Origin: Streptomyces sp. Ag109_O5-1
GTDB taxonomy: Bacteria > Actinomycetota > Actinomycetes > Streptomycetales > Streptomycetaceae
DNA: 64,000 bases
NCBI RefSeq assembly: GCF_003814875.1
Contig: NZ_RKQF01000001.1
Coordinates: 3,534,001 to 3,598,000 of the forward strand
Reading direction: 5' to 3'
The notes below the pieces were generated by a model that searched no databases, had not been told where the DNA came from, and worked only from the letters and a program-made list of their open reading frames with translations. Shown here piece after piece: positions 53,770-62,545 of the stretch (its first letter is position 1; each line of letters starts with the position of its first letter). Made by a program: the position numbers and the translations under genes.

Positions 53770-55988
53770 TTGTCGGTGTCGTCCTTCGCGTCCTCGTCGG
53801 AACCTTCCTCGCCCTCGATCACGGGGATGAGGGAGAGCTTGCCGCGGGAGTCGATCTCGGCGATCTCGACCTGGACCTTCTGGCCCACACCGAGGACGTC
53901 CTCGACGTTCTCCACGCGCTTGCCGCCGGCCAGCTTGCGGATCTGCGAGATGTGCAGCAGACCGTCCTTGCCGGGGAGGAGGGAGACGAAGGCACCGAAC
54001 GTCGTCGTCTTCACGACCGTGCCCAGGTAGCGCTCGCCGACCTCGGGCATCGTCGGGTTGGCGATGCCGTTGATGGTCGTACGGGCGGCCTCGGCGGACG
54101 GGCCGTCGGCGGCACCGATGTAGATGGTGCCGTCGTCCTCGATGGTGATCTCGGCGCCGGTGTCCTCCTGGATCTGGTTGATCATCTTGCCCTTGGGGCC
54201 GATGACCTCGCCGATCTTGTCCACGGGGATCTTGACGGTGATGATCCGCGGGGCGTTGGGGGACATCTCGTCCGGGGTGTCGATCGCTTCCATCATCACG
54301 TCGAGGATGTGGAGGCGGGCGTCCCGGGCCTGCTTGAGGGCGGCGGCCAGGACGGAGGCCGGGATGCCGTCCAGCTTGGTGTCGAGCTGGAGGGCGGTCA
54401 CGAACTCCTTGGTGCCGGCGACCTTGAAGTCCATGTCGCCGAAGGCGTCCTCCGCACCGAGGATGTCGGTGAGGGTGACGTAGTGCGTCTCGCCGTCGAT
54501 CTCCTGGGAGATCAGACCCATGGCGATACCGGCGACCGGGGCCTTCAGCGGCACACCGGCGTTCAGCAGCGACATGGTGGAGGCGCAGACCGAGCCCATG
54601 GACGTCGAGCCGTTGGAGCCGAGAGCCTCGGACACCTGGCGGATCGCGTAGGGGAACTCCTCGCGGGTCGGCAGGACCGGGACCAGGGCGCGCTCGGCGA
54701 GGGCGCCGTGGCCGATCTCGCGGCGCTTCGGGGAGCCGACGCGGCCGGTCTCGCCGGTGGAGTACGGCGGGAAGTTGTAGTTGTGCATGTAGCGCTTGCG
54801 GGTCACCGGGGAGAGGGTGTCCAGCTGCTGCTCCATCCGGAGCATGTTGAGGGTGGTGACGCCCAGGATCTGGGTCTCGCCACGCTCGAACAGCGCCGAA
54901 CCGTGCACGCGCGGGATGGCCTCGACCTCGGCGGCGAGCGTACGGATGTCCGTGACGCCACGGCCGTCGATGCGCTTCTTCTCCTTGATCACGCGCTCGC
55001 GGACCAGCTGCTTGGTGAGCGAGCGGTACGCGGCGGAGATCTCCTTCTCACGGCCCTCGAACTCCGGGAGCAGCTTCTCGGCGGCCAGACCCTTGACGCG
55101 GTCCAGCTCGGCCTCGCGCTCCTGCTTGCCCGCGATGGTCAGCGCGGAGGCGAGCTCCGGGCGGACGGCGGCGGACAGCGCCTCCAGGACGTCGTCCTGG
55201 TAGTCGAGGAAGATCGGGAACTCGCCGGTCGGCTTGGCGGCCTTCGCGGCGAGGTCGGCCTGGGCCTTGCACAGGACCTTGATGAAGGGCTTCGCGGCGT
55301 CCAGACCGGCGGCCACGACGTCCTCGGTCGGCGCCTCGGCGCCGCCCTTGACCAGCTGGATGGTCTTCTCGGTGGCCTCGGCCTCGACCATCATGATCGC
55401 GACGTCGCCGTCCTCCAGGACGCGACCGGCGACCACCATGTCGAAGACGGCGTCCTCGAGCTCGGAGTGCGTCGGGAAGGCGACCCACTGGCCGTTGATC
55501 AGCGCGACGCGGACGCCGCCGATCGGGCCGGAGAAGGGCAGACCGGCCAGCTGGGTGGACGCGGACGCGGCGTTGATCGCGACGACGTCGTACAGGTGGT
55601 CGGGGTTGAGCGCCATGATGGTGGCGACGACCTGGATCTCGTTGCGCAGGCCCTTCTTGAAGGACGGGCGCAGCGGGCGGTCGATCAGACGGCAGGTGAG
55701 GATCGCGTCCTCGCTCGGCCGGCCCTCACGGCGGAAGAAGGAACCCGGGATCTTGCCGGCGGCGTACATCCGCTCCTCGACGTCCACCGTGAGGGGGAAG
55801 AAGTCGAGCTGGTCCTTGGGGTTCTTGGAGGCGGTGGTGGCCGACAGCACCATGGTGTCGTCGTCCAGGTACGCCACGGCGGAGCCGGCGGCCTGCTTGG
55901 CCAGGCGGCCCGTCTCGAAGCGGATGGTGCGGGTGCCGAAGGCGCCGTTGTCGATGACGGCCTCGGCGTAGTGGGTCTCGTTCTCCAC
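53766..55988 (-). CDS. pnp: Polynucleotide phosphorylase / guanosine pentaphosphate synthetase
   Basis: A 740-aa PNPase that degrades RNA 3'-5' phosphorolytically and adds heteropolymeric tails; the streptomycete enzyme was first described as GpsI, a pppGpp synthetase. Two RNase PH domains (~10-235 and ~330-560) flank an alpha domain; KH (~590-650, VIGPKGKMINQI) and S1 (~660-735) follow. The C-terminus is acidic. The GTG at 55988 (VENETHYAEAV) matches the known start. It is downstream of rpsO with two hairpins in between, and coupled to the M16 peptidase gene. Confidence 0.97.
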   Translation of the reverse strand: MENETHYAEAVIDNGAFGTRTIRFETGRLAKQAAGSAVAYLDDDTMVLSATTASKNPKDQLDFFPLTVDVEERMYAAGKIPGSFFRREGRPSEDAILTCRLIDRPLRPSFKKGLRNEIQVVATIMALNPDHLYDVVAINAASASTQLAGLPFSGPIGGVRVALINGQWVAFPTHSELEDAVFDMVVAGRVLEDGDVAIMMVEAEATEKTIQLVKGGAEAPTEDVVAAGLDAAKPFIKVLCKAQADLAAKAAKPTGEFPIFLDYQDDVLEALSAAVRPELASALTIAGKQEREAELDRVKGLAAEKLLPEFEGREKEISAAYRSLTKQLVRERVIKEKKRIDGRGVTDIRTLAAEVEAIPRVHGSALFERGETQILGVTTLNMLRMEQQLDTLSPVTRKRYMHNYNFPPYSTGETGRVGSPKRREIGHGALAERALVPVLPTREEFPYAIRQVSEALGSNGSTSMGSVCASTMSLLNAGVPLKAPVAGIAMGLISQEIDGETHYVTLTDILGAEDAFGDMDFKVAGTKEFVTALQLDTKLDGIPASVLAAALKQARDARLHILDVMMEAIDTPDEMSPNAPRIITVKIPVDKIGEVIGPKGKMINQIQEDTGAEITIEDDGTIYIGAADGPSAEAARTTINGIANPTMPEVGERYLGTVVKTTTFGAFVSLLPGKDGLLHISQIRKLAGGKRVENVEDVLGVGQKVQVEIAEIDSRGKLSLIPVIEGEEGSDEDAKDDTDK

Positions 55989-56235
55989 TAGCGTTTTCTC
56001 CTCGTCTTCGTCCCTCACTGCCCGTGTGGCAGGGGGACGGTTGCGGAGAAGCGCGCCGTGCTGTGCGGGCCGGTCTTCGATCGAAGCACCCGGGGCTCGC
56101 TTCCCCCCGGGGGCCACTACCGAGGACCGGCGGCGGCTTGGGTGCGCTTCTCCTTGTTCGTTGTCGTGCTGTGTCATCCGTACTGCGTTGTGCTACCACA
56201 CTACAAAGCGTGAGTGACACTCCGCACGTTTCCCC

Positions 56236-56284
56236 ACGTACGGGAGTACTTGCGGCAGCGCTTGCGGCAGTACTTTCCGTACGT
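56236..56284. promoter_or_regulatory. Long imperfect inverted repeat between rpsO and pnp
   Basis: acgtacgg-g-agtact (56236-56250) is mirrored by agtact-tt-ccgtacgt (56269-56284) with an 18-nt centre that itself contains a doubled cttgcggcag. It could be a hairpin in the rpsO-pnp readthrough mRNA or an operator. Confidence 0.6.
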
Positions 56285-56290
56285 ACGGCA

Positions 56291-56328
56291 AAGGGAGCGG
56301 CCCCGGTGATTCCGGGAACCGCTCCCTT
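56291..56328 (-). terminator. rpsO attenuator hairpin
   Basis: Stem of aagggagcgg with ccgctccctt plus inner CCGG pairs, 10 bp after the rpsO stop. In streptomycetes this hairpin both attenuates rpsO transcripts and is cut by RNase III in the readthrough rpsO-pnp RNA. Confidence 0.85.
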
Positions 56329-56337
56329 CACTGCGAC

Positions 56338-56625
56338 TTACTTGGCGCCCGCCGCACCACGGCGGATGCCCAGGCGGTCGACCAGCGCACGGAAGCGCTG
56401 GATGTCCTTCTTCGCCAGGTACTGCAGGAGGCGACGGCGCTGGCCGACCAGGATCAGCAGACCACGGCGGGAGTGGTGGTCGTGCTTGTGGGTCTTGAGG
56501 TGCTCCGTCAGGTCGGAGATCCGGCGCGACAGCATGGCGACCTGGACCTCGGGAGAGCCGGTGTCACCCTCCTTGGTGCCGAACTCGGAGATGATCTGCT
56601 TCTTCGTGGCGGCGTCGAGCGACAC
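56338..56625 (-). CDS. rpsO: 30S ribosomal protein S15
   Basis: A 95-aa ribosomal protein that binds 16S rRNA in the central domain. The core SPEVQVAMLSRRISDLTEHL and HDHHSRRGLL segments are invariant. ATG at 56625, TAA-type stop at 56338. First gene of the rpsO-pnp operon. Confidence 0.98.
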   Translation of the reverse strand: MSLDAATKKQIISEFGTKEGDTGSPEVQVAMLSRRISDLTEHLKTHKHDHHSRRGLLILVGQRRRLLQYLAKKDIQRFRALVDRLGIRRGAAGAK

Positions 56626-56894
56626 GCGTACTCCTCATAGTCTGTGAATGACCCCCGAGCGCCCCCGGTCTTCATCGCGGGGAAGCTTCCAGAACTCGGG
56701 AGGCGGGATCGGCCGGGCACGGCCTCCGGGGTTCACTGGGGACTCCGGAGGTGCGTACACAAACGGCCGTCGTCAAGGGTACCAGTGCCGGTGGGGGGCC
56801 CTGTCCGGGGGTTGTGGAAGAAAGTACGCGCCGGTTCGACCGCCAGTAGTGTGGCGGTCACAGCCTAGGTACGTCGGGAAGGGGTCGCTGCGGC

Positions 56895-57188
56895 ATGAGC
56901 GAGACGGCTGAGGAGATGAAGGCGCGCAAGGAGCGGGAACGGGACGAGCTCTACGCGCTCGACATCTCGGGCGTCGAGTGGCACTGCGCGCCCGGTACCG
57001 AGCAGGACGAGGAGCGGGTCGAGATCGCCTACCTGCCCGAGGGGGCCGTGGCCATGCGCTCGTCGCTCGACCCGGACACCGTGCTGCGGTACACGGAGGC
57101 GGAGTGGCGCGCGTTCGTGCTGGGCGCACGGGACGGCGAGTTCGATCTGGAGCCGAACGAGCGCAACGGAGGTCTCGCCGCACAGTGA
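56895..57188 (+). CDS. DUF397-like hypothetical protein
   Basis: A 97-aa acidic protein. The part VEIAYLPEGAVAMRSSLDPDTVLRYTEAEWRAFVLGARDGEFD resembles DUF397 in outline: V-E-x-A, A-M-R-x-S, L-R-Y-x-x-x-E-W-x-A-F, G-E-F-D. DUF397 proteins often partner XRE regulators, but none is beside it. The ATG at 56895 has AAGGGG upstream. Divergent from rpsO; terminator follows at 57226-57254. Confidence 0.8.
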   Translation: MSETAEEMKARKERERDELYALDISGVEWHCAPGTEQDEERVEIAYLPEGAVAMRSSLDPDTVLRYTEAEWRAFVLGARDGEFDLEPNERNGGLAAQ

Positions 57189-57651
57189 GCGGCGATGACC
57201 CGGTCGCCCGGTGCAGGGTGACCGCAGGGCGGCACGCATGCGTGCCGCCCTTTTCACGGCCTGACGTCGGCGCGTCCGTGCGCAATGCCGCGGCCTCCGG
57301 GGCCAGTTCACGCGCACGCACGACGGGAGGCGCCAACTGGCGCCCGAACTGACGGTTCTTGCCCGTTTTGTTCATCGATTGTTCGGTAACTGGAAAGCCC
57401 CGCGCACCACTTCCGGGCAGGGTGTGACCAGGTGGGCTTCGGCCGAGAGACGGACGGGCCTGCCGAGGTGCGGCAGCTGGTGATTAGGCTGGGAGGGGGT
57501 GCGACGTCAGGACCGTGAACACGGCGTCGAAGTCCCAAGGGGGAGAGCCGGTGGATCGGACTACCTCGAACGAATACGGATGCTGAGAACGACACGACAC
57601 GGTCGTCGCGCCGGCACGGCATGAGGGTGCTCGACCACACCAGGAGGAACT
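57189..57651. other. Interval between DUF397-like gene and MinD-type ATPase gene
   Basis: About 460 bp. It holds the terminator at 57226-57254 and the promoter region of the large downstream gene; no open frame looks genuine. In S. coelicolor, as I recall, the type VII secretion genes occupy the equivalent place. Confidence 0.55.
57226..57254. terminator. Palindromic terminator
   Basis: gggcggcacgca and its exact complement form a 24-bp perfect palindrome (57227-57250) followed by TTTT, 38 bp after the DUF397-like gene. Confidence 0.88.
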
Positions 57652-60600
57652 GTGAGCAGCGATCGGGACGGGATCCGCGGGGGCTGGGCCACACCCGGCG
57701 ATGACCAGCCCGACGCGGAGTCCCTCAACGAGATCACGGGCGAGTTCACCATCGACTACGCGCCGCCCGCCTGGTACACGCAGAACGCGGCGGGGGGACC
57801 TGGGGCAGCCGACGGTTCCGGCGCGCCGGGTACGGACGCCCCGGGAGCCGGCGGTACGTCCGGTGCGCCGGGCGGGCCGGGGGCCGGTGCGGGTGCCCCG
57901 GCCGCCGGTACGGCGCCTGCCGCTCAGCCGCGTTCGCCGTTCCCGCCGGGTGCGCCGATCCCCGGACTGACCCCTCCTCCGCATGCCCAGCAGGGGCAGC
58001 GGGGCGGGACACCGGCGCCGGGGGGCGCGTTCACCCCGCCGCCCGCGCCGACGCCCGGCGCTCCCTTCGCTCCGCCGCCCACGTCGTCCCCGGGGGCACC
58101 CTTCACGCCTCCGCCCGCGTCAACTCCCGGCGCCCCCTTCACACCTCCGACCGCCGCGACGCCAGGCACCCCGGGCACCCCTGCCCCCACCTCGACACCC
58201 GGGGCACCCTTCGCCCCGCCGCCCACGTCAACTCCCGGCGCGCCGTTCACTCCTGCGCCCGTGTCAACGCCGGGGGCGCCCTTCACGCCGCCCCCGACCG
58301 CGGCACCTGGGGCACCCTTCACGGCGCCGCCCGCCTCGACGCCGGGAGCACCTTTCACTCCGCCGGCTCCGAGCGCGAACGCGGGGGTGCCGGCCGCTCC
58401 GCCCGTGCCGCCCGCCCCACCGGCCGTCCCGCCCACCGCGCCGTTCACCCCGGCCGCGGTGCCCGGGCTGCCCGTCGGTTTCGAGCCGCAGCGGCCCGCT
58501 GCCGAGGAGCAGGCGCCGGAGCCCGAGCCCGAGCCCGACAACGGTGACCTGGAGGGCGGTGCGACGATGCGGTTCTCCGCCGCCGCGGTGAAGCGCGAGG
58601 TGGCCGAGGCGGCCGCCGGGCAGGCTGCCGCGCCCAGGAGCGAGGCCCCTGATCAGGGCACCCCCGATGAAGCGGAAGAGGATGCGGGCGCCGACGTCGT
58701 CGTGCTCCCGGTGGCCTCCGAGACCGAGGCCGAGGCCGAGAACTCGGTCGAGGAGCGCGAGGAGCAGGAGGAGGCACCCGAGGTGCCGGCATCGGCCGAC
58801 GTGGACGACTCTCTCCACGTCACCATCGACGTGATCGGCTCCGAGGAGGACGAGAGCCACGAGGACGAGGCCGTACTCGACGAGGCCGTCTCCGCCGAAG
58901 CCGACGGCACGGACGAGCCCGCCCGGGAAGCCGCCCCGCCGGACGACACCGAGGACGACGAGCCCCAGGTCCCGGTCCTCGACGCCGACGCCGGCCGCGA
59001 GGACGACGGTGCCGACGAGGAGGCCCGCTCCGAGACCGGTGCCGCCGTAGCCGCCGAACCCCAGGGCGCACCCCCCGCCCCCCAGGACCCGCCTCCGGCT
59101 CCCGAGGACATCGTGCCCACCGCCTGGGCTCCCCCGCCGACACCGCCGGCCGCGGTCCCGCCGTTGCCGCCGTCCTACCAGCCCGCGGCCCCCGCCCCGG
59201 CCGCCCAGTGGCCGGCCCAGCCCGCACCGCAGGAGCCGGCGCCCGGTCAGCAGCAGCCCCAGCCCCAGCCGGCACCCGTGCAGGGCCCGGCCGGTGTACC
59301 CGGTCAGCAGCAGCCGTTCCAGCCGCAGGCACCGCAGCCCGCGCCCGCCGCCTGGAACCAGCCCGCGCCCCCGCAGCGCCCCGTGCCCGATACGCAGGAC
59401 GGTTACGGCTTCCCGCAGCCGGGCACCCCCGTCCCGCCGCAGGCACCGGACGGCTACGGCTATCCCCTCCCCGGCGCCCAGCCCCCGGCCCCCGACGCAC
59501 AGGCCGGCTACGGTTACCCCGGCGCCCCCGCGCCCCAGCCGCCCCTGCCCGGCGGTTACGGCTACCCCCTCGCCGCAGCTCAGCCCCCGGCGCCCCCGGC
59601 CCAGCCCGACGGCTACGGCTTCCCGCAGCCCGGCCGGCCGCAACCGCAGGCACCGCAGCCGCAGGCTCCCCAGGACCCACGCGCAGCCCAGCCGGCTCCA
59701 GCCGCTCCGCCCGCCCAGGCACCGCAGCCCGAGCAGGCGCCTCAGCAGGCGCCGCAGGCCCCCCAGCCCCCGGTCGACCCCCGTGCCGGTGCCGCCTGGC
59801 CGCAGCCGATCCAGCACGACCAGCGGCAGATGACCAACCCCGGTGCCGCGCCGCTGGGTTACACCGCCGCCGTCGAGCTGTCCTCCGACCGGCTGCTCAA
59901 CAACAAGAAGCAGAAGGCGAAGAGCGGCCGGCCCACCGCCGCGTCCTCCCGGTTCAAGCTCGGCGGAAAGAAGGAAGAGGCCGAGCGGCAGCGGAAGCTG
60001 GACCTGATCCGCACGCCGGTGCTGTCCTGCTACCGGATAGCGGTGATCAGCCTCAAGGGCGGTGTCGGCAAGACGACCACGACCACCGCGCTGGGCTCCA
60101 CGCTCGCCACCGAGCGCCAGGACAAGATCCTCGCCATCGACGCCAACCCGGACGCGGGTACGCTCGGCCGCCGCGTGCGCCGGGAGACCGGGGCCACCAT
60201 CCGTGACCTCGTCCAGGCGATCCCGTACCTCAACTCCTACATGGACATCCGGCGGTTCACCTCCCAGGCCCCGTCCGGCCTGGAGATCATCGCCAACGAC
60301 GTCGACCCGGCCGTCTCGACCACGTTCAACGACGAGGACTACCGGCGCGCGATCGACGTCCTCGGCAGGCAGTACCCGATCATCCTCACCGACTCCGGCA
60401 CCGGTCTGCTCTACAGCGCCATGCGTGGCGTGCTCGACCTCGCCGACCAGCTGATCATCATCTCCACCCCCTCGGTGGACGGTGCCAGCAGCGCCAGTAC
60501 GACGCTGGACTGGCTGTCCGCGCACGGGTACGCCGACCTCGTCTCGCGGTCCATCACCGTCATCTCCGGGGTCCGCGAGACCGGAAAGATGATCAAGGTC

Positions 60601-61407
60601 GAGGACATCGTGTCGCACTTCGAGACGCGCTGCCGCGGTGTCCTGGTCGTCCCCTTCGACGAGCACCTGGCCGCCGGTGCCGAGGTGGACCTCGACATGA
60701 TGCGGCCCAAGGTGCGCGAGGCGTACTTCAACCTCTCGGCGATGGTCGCCGAGGACTTCGTACGGCACCAGCAGATGCACGGTCTGTGGACCAGCGACGG
60801 CAACCCGCCGCCGGTGGCCGCCCCGCCGATGCCGGGCCAGCCGCTGCCCGGCCAGCAGCACTACGCACCGGGCCAGCCGCAGCAGCCGTACGCGCCCGGA
60901 CAGCCACAGCCGTACGCGCCGGGACAGCCGTACCCGCAGCAGCCGGGACAGCCGTACCCGCCCCAGCAGCCGTACCCGCCCCAGCAGGGACAGCCTCCGC
61001 AGCAGGAGCTGTACGGCCACCCCGGCCAGCCGCAACCCGCCGCCCAGCCCTACCCGCCGCAGCCGGGACAGCCGTATCCCCCGCAGCCGCAGCCCGGATA
61101 CGGCTACCCGCAGGCCGGCGCCCAGCCGCCCGCCGCTCCCCCGGCCCAGCCTGACGGCTACGGCTTCCCGCAGCCCGGCCAGCCGCAGGCGCCGCAGGCA
61201 CCGCAGGCGCCGCAGGCACCGCAGGCGCCGCAGGCACCGCAGGCGCCGCAGGCACCGCAGGCGCCGCAGGCACCGCAGGCGCCGCAGGCACCGCAGGCGC
61301 CGCAGGCACCGCAGGCGCCGCAGCCGCCGCAGGCGCCGCAGGCGCCGCAGCCGCCGCAGCCGCCCCAGCAGCCGCAGGCACCGCAGGGCCAGCCCCCGCA
61401 GCAGTGA
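57652..61407 (+). CDS. Large Pro/Gln-rich MinD/ParA-type ATPase (SCO5717-like)
   Basis: A 1251-aa protein. An N-terminal segment with ITGEFTIDYAPPAWYTQN (~28-45) is followed by repeated PGAPFTPPP units (~120-240), a strongly acidic region (~290-470), a Pro/Gln/Ala-rich region with YGFPQPG-type repeats (~480-740), the ATPase domain (~795-1045) and a second Pro/Gln tail ending in APQ repeats. The deviant Walker A is KGGVGKTT (802-809), with a DANPD switch and LTDSG. MinD-like ATPases of this kind neighbour ESX/type VII secretion loci. No such genes are present in this window. The GTG start has GGAGGA upstream. Function likely membrane- or secretion-linked, inferred. Confidence 0.88.
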   Translation: MSSDRDGIRGGWATPGDDQPDAESLNEITGEFTIDYAPPAWYTQNAAGGPGAADGSGAPGTDAPGAGGTSGAPGGPGAGAGAPAAGTAPAAQPRSPFPPGAPIPGLTPPPHAQQGQRGGTPAPGGAFTPPPAPTPGAPFAPPPTSSPGAPFTPPPASTPGAPFTPPTAATPGTPGTPAPTSTPGAPFAPPPTSTPGAPFTPAPVSTPGAPFTPPPTAAPGAPFTAPPASTPGAPFTPPAPSANAGVPAAPPVPPAPPAVPPTAPFTPAAVPGLPVGFEPQRPAAEEQAPEPEPEPDNGDLEGGATMRFSAAAVKREVAEAAAGQAAAPRSEAPDQGTPDEAEEDAGADVVVLPVASETEAEAENSVEEREEQEEAPEVPASADVDDSLHVTIDVIGSEEDESHEDEAVLDEAVSAEADGTDEPAREAAPPDDTEDDEPQVPVLDADAGREDDGADEEARSETGAAVAAEPQGAPPAPQDPPPAPEDIVPTAWAPPPTPPAAVPPLPPSYQPAAPAPAAQWPAQPAPQEPAPGQQQPQPQPAPVQGPAGVPGQQQPFQPQAPQPAPAAWNQPAPPQRPVPDTQDGYGFPQPGTPVPPQAPDGYGYPLPGAQPPAPDAQAGYGYPGAPAPQPPLPGGYGYPLAAAQPPAPPAQPDGYGFPQPGRPQPQAPQPQAPQDPRAAQPAPAAPPAQAPQPEQAPQQAPQAPQPPVDPRAGAAWPQPIQHDQRQMTNPGAAPLGYTAAVELSSDRLLNNKKQKAKSGRPTAASSRFKLGGKKEEAERQRKLDLIRTPVLSCYRIAVISLKGGVGKTTTTTALGSTLATERQDKILAIDANPDAGTLGRRVRRETGATIRDLVQAIPYLNSYMDIRRFTSQAPSGLEIIANDVDPAVSTTFNDEDYRRAIDVLGRQYPIILTDSGTGLLYSAMRGVLDLADQLIIISTPSVDGASSASTTLDWLSAHGYADLVSRSITVISGVRETGKMIKVEDIVSHFETRCRGVLVVPFDEHLAAGAEVDLDMMRPKVREAYFNLSAMVAEDFVRHQQMHGLWTSDGNPPPVAAPPMPGQPLPGQQHYAPGQPQQPYAPGQPQPYAPGQPYPQQPGQPYPPQQPYPPQQGQPPQQELYGHPGQPQPAAQPYPPQPGQPYPPQPQPGYGYPQAGAQPPAAPPAQPDGYGFPQPGQPQAPQAPQAPQAPQAPQAPQAPQAPQAPQAPQAPQAPQAPQAPQAPQPPQAPQAPQPPQPPQQPQAPQGQPPQQ
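61187..61340 (+). repeat. Minisatellite coding (Ala-Pro-Gln)n
   Basis: An 18-bp unit gcgccgcaggcaccgcag repeats about eight times in frame, giving A-P-Q-A-P-Q. The alternation of GCG-CCG and GCA-CCG codons is kept in every copy, which indicates recent expansion of an 18-bp unit, not selection on a 9-bp one. Confidence 0.93.
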
Positions 61408-61416
61408 CCGATACAC

Positions 61417-61456
61417 CGAAGGGCGGCCGGTGCCTCAGCGCACCGGCCGCCCTTCG
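61417..61456. terminator. Bidirectional terminator between ATPase gene and ribF
   Basis: cgaagggcggccggtgc and its exact complement (17 bp) around CTCAGC-type loop, between convergent stop codons. Confidence 0.9.
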
Positions 61457-61474
61457 GCGTTGTCGACCGACAGG

Positions 61475-62425
61475 TCAGGCCTCCTCGGCCGCCACCAGTT
61501 CCCGGCAGCGCTTGACGTCCTCGGCCATCTGCTCCAACAGGGCGTCGAGGGAGTCGAACCTGGCCTGGCCGCGCACATACGCCAGGAAGTCGACGGCGAC
61601 GTGCAGGCCGTACAGGTCGAGGCCGAGACGGTCGATGGCGTACGCCTCGACCGTGCGCTCGGTGCCGTCGAACTGCGGGTTCGTGCCGACGGAGATCGCG
61701 GCCGGCATCGCCTCGCCCTGGGCGTGCAGGAAGCCGGCGTAGACGCCGTCGGCGGGGATCGCGGTGTGCGGGAGCGTCTCGACGTTGGCCGTGGGGAAGC
61801 CCAGCTCGCGGCCGCGCTGGGCGCCGCGCACGACCACGCCCTCCACCCGGTGCGGACGGCCCAGGATCTCCCGGGCGCCGGCCATGTCCCCCTCGGCGAC
61901 CAGGCGGCGGGTCAGGGTCGAGGAGAACGGCTCGCCGCCGCCCGCCTCGCCGCGCACGTACAGGTCGACGACCTCGACCTCGAAGTCGTACACCTTGCCC
62001 TGCTCGGCCAGGAACTCGACGTTGCCCGCGGCCTTGTGGCCGAAGCGGAAGTTCGGGCCCTCGACGACGGCCTTGGCGTGCAGCTTGTCGACCAGGACCT
62101 TCACCACGAAGTCGGCGGCCGACAGCTTCGAGAACTCGGTGGTGAAGGGCAGGATCAGCACCGCGTCCACGCCCAGCTCCGCCATCAGCTCGGCGCGGGT
62201 GTGGTGCGGGGCGAGCAGCGGCGGGTGGCTGCCGGGGCGGACGACCTCGCTGGGGTGCGGGTCGAAGGTGACGACGACGGCGGGGATGCCCAGCTCACGG
62301 GCGCGGTCCACAGCATGCCGGATGATCAGCTGGTGACCGCGGTGCACCCCGTCGTAGGAACCGATGGTGACGACGCTGCGCCCCCAGTCCTCGGGGATGT
62401 CCTCCAAGCCACGCCAGCGCTGCAC
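61475..62425 (-). CDS. ribF: Bifunctional riboflavin kinase/FMN adenylyltransferase
   Basis: A 316-aa enzyme converting riboflavin to FMN and FAD. The N-terminal nucleotidyltransferase domain has GSYDGVHRGHQ (~22-32) and FDPHPSEV; the C-terminal flavokinase domain has GRELGFPTANV (~210-220) and the GVYAGFL segment. The GTG start at 62425 has GAGGAG upstream at ~9 nt. Convergent with the MinD-type ATPase gene and downstream of the partial HEAT-like gene (120-bp gap, opposite order on the minus strand: ribF follows it). Confidence 0.95.
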   Translation of the reverse strand: MQRWRGLEDIPEDWGRSVVTIGSYDGVHRGHQLIIRHAVDRARELGIPAVVVTFDPHPSEVVRPGSHPPLLAPHHTRAELMAELGVDAVLILPFTTEFSKLSAADFVVKVLVDKLHAKAVVEGPNFRFGHKAAGNVEFLAEQGKVYDFEVEVVDLYVRGEAGGGEPFSSTLTRRLVAEGDMAGAREILGRPHRVEGVVVRGAQRGRELGFPTANVETLPHTAIPADGVYAGFLHAQGEAMPAAISVGTNPQFDGTERTVEAYAIDRLGLDLYGLHVAVDFLAYVRGQARFDSLDALLEQMAEDVKRCRELVAAEEA

Positions 62426-62545
62426 TGTGTCCGCTCCTCGAACCTGTGTCGGTTGTCCCTCTTACGCAGGTCTAAGGGTGCCATGTTTGGCGCACCCGGC
62501 TCACACCGGCACGGTCGCTGTGACCGGGCGCACGCACCCGCCGCC

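Larger units (their letters stand above)
55989..56337 (-). other. rpsO-pnp intergenic region with two hairpins
   Basis: About 350 bp without a gene of its own; an in-frame extension upstream of pnp is open but lacks family similarity. It contains the attenuator or RNase III hairpin (56291-56328), a second inverted repeat (56236-56284), and presumably the pnp promoter in the ~200 bp before the GTG. Confidence 0.7.

Noticed and set aside
55989..56177. N-terminal extension of PNPase to 803 aa
   Set aside because: Known PNPase begins at ENETHYAEAV with GTG at 55988; the upstream segment is polar and unlike the family.
58264..61416. 1050-codon open frame antisense to the MinD-type ATPase
   Set aside because: Leu/Arg/Gly-rich mirror of Pro/Gln repeats; the plus strand has the Walker motif and a good ribosome site.
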